Shown here: piece by piece, positions 63,600 to 64,000 of the stretch
How positions within the stretch are numbered: the stretch's first letter is position 1
Layout: the number at the start of each line of letters is the position of its first letter
Origin: Halomonas sp. A40-4
GTDB lineage: Bacteria; Pseudomonadota; Gammaproteobacteria; Pseudomonadales; Halomonadaceae
Direction: 5' to 3'
DNA length: 64,000 bases
Assembly (NCBI RefSeq): GCF_015767635.1
Contig: NZ_CP065230.1
Location: 930,001-994,000 of the forward strand
Position numbers and translations under genes: made by a program
The notes under the pieces: model-generated
The model's input: only the letters and a program-made list of their open reading frames with translations
Told to the model about the DNA's origin: nothing
The model's database searches: none

Positions 63600-64000
63600 T
63601 TATTGTTGCTCGATGTCGGAGCAGATGGCTCGGGTCATATCCTGCGTGGTCGCAGTACCCCCAAGATCCATTGTCTGTTGGCCTGAGGCGGTTAATCGCT
63701 CTATAGCCGCCATCAGTCTCTCAGCTGCCGTCAATTCCCCTAAGTGCTCCAGCATCATGGCAGCTGTCCAGAAGGCACCCACGGGGTTGGCAATGCCTTT
63801 TCCAGCAATATCAAATGCTGACCCATGAATCGGCTCAAACATGGAGGGAAACGCTCTCTCAGGATTAAGGTTGGCAGTGGGGGCAATGCCCAAGCTGCCT
63901 GAAAGAGCGGCGGCCAGGTCCGACAAGATATCGGCATGGAGGTTAGTCGCCACAATGACATCCATGGTCTCGGGTTTTAGTACCATACGGGTAGTGGCTG
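63600..64000 (-). CDS. Isocitrate/isopropylmalate dehydrogenase family protein, C-terminal part (partial)
   Basis: The frame runs off the right window edge; about 133 C-terminal residues are visible. TTRMVLKPETMDVIVATNLHADILSDLAAALSGSLGIAPTANL (key residues V-x-x-N-L-x-x-D-I-x-S-D for the metal site) and FEPIHGSAFDIAGKGIANPVGAF (E-P-x-H-G-S-A for NAD) are the signature. The sequence most resembles tartrate/D-malate dehydrogenases rather than LeuB or Icd, but without the N-terminus the substrate is uncertain. Confidence 0.88.
   Translation of the reverse strand, partial: ATTRMVLKPETMDVIVATNLHADILSDLAAALSGSLGIAPTANLNPERAFPSMFEPIHGSAFDIAGKGIANPVGAFWTAAMMLEHLGELTAAERLMAAIERLTASGQQTMDLGGTATTQDMTRAICSDIEQQ

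Overview
The window looks like the chromosome of a halophilic or marine gammaproteobacterium, most likely Halomonadaceae. This is an inference from the GC-rich coding sequence, acidic exported proteins, TRAP transport, several methyl-accepting chemotaxis proteins (MCPs) and the mix of gene families. No rRNA, tRNA, CRISPR array or intact insertion sequence was seen.

Layout. 1-7.9 kb: the N-terminal 786 codons of a large AsmA/YdbH-like envelope protein, a DUF3581 gene, a complete TRAP transporter (dctP-dctQ-dctM) and a methylmalonate-semialdehyde dehydrogenase gene. 8-16 kb: a TPP riboswitch controlling an SSS-family symporter (candidate thiamine or precursor importer), a GAF-PAS-GGDEF diguanylate cyclase, CorA, and an oxidoreductase paired with an atypical proline-racemase-family enzyme. 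16-27 kb: a periplasmic binding protein coupled to a 704-residue MCP, several small conserved genes, a divergent AraC regulator/alcohol dehydrogenase pair, and a second MCP. 27-34 kb: methyltransferase, FNT channel, PadR regulator with its operators, glycerophosphodiesterase, and a membrane-fused PQQ-type sugar dehydrogenase. 33.8-36.6 kb: an AT-richer stretch with a wrecked eptA gene and a heptosyltransferase, next to a PmrAB-like two-component system (36.6-38.7 kb) preceded by two PmrA-box-like sites. 38.7-46.5 kb: a VIT transporter and trpI/trpBA, flanked by two toxin-antitoxin pairs.

46.6-63.2 kb is the most notable part. Two colinear paralogous blocks in direct orientation (LysE exporter, AraC regulator, lipoprotein, small anchored protein, GNAT gene) flank a complete phosphite-oxidation operon, ptxABCDE, and a divergent MCP. 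The blocks share a 765-bp stretch with no difference by eye (47995-48759 and 60505-61269), while the flanking sequence has diverged. This suggests recent gene conversion. It also means a 12.5-kb segment carrying ptx could be deleted or amplified by homologous recombination.

How the genes work together. The ptx genes import phosphite and oxidise it to phosphate, and a Pho-box-like site lies upstream. The three MCP loci each have a flagellar sigma-28-like promoter with a GCCGATA core, and one of them includes the binding-protein gene, suggesting binding-protein-mediated chemotaxis. The eptA remnant beside pmrAB suggests partial loss of a lipid A modification pathway.
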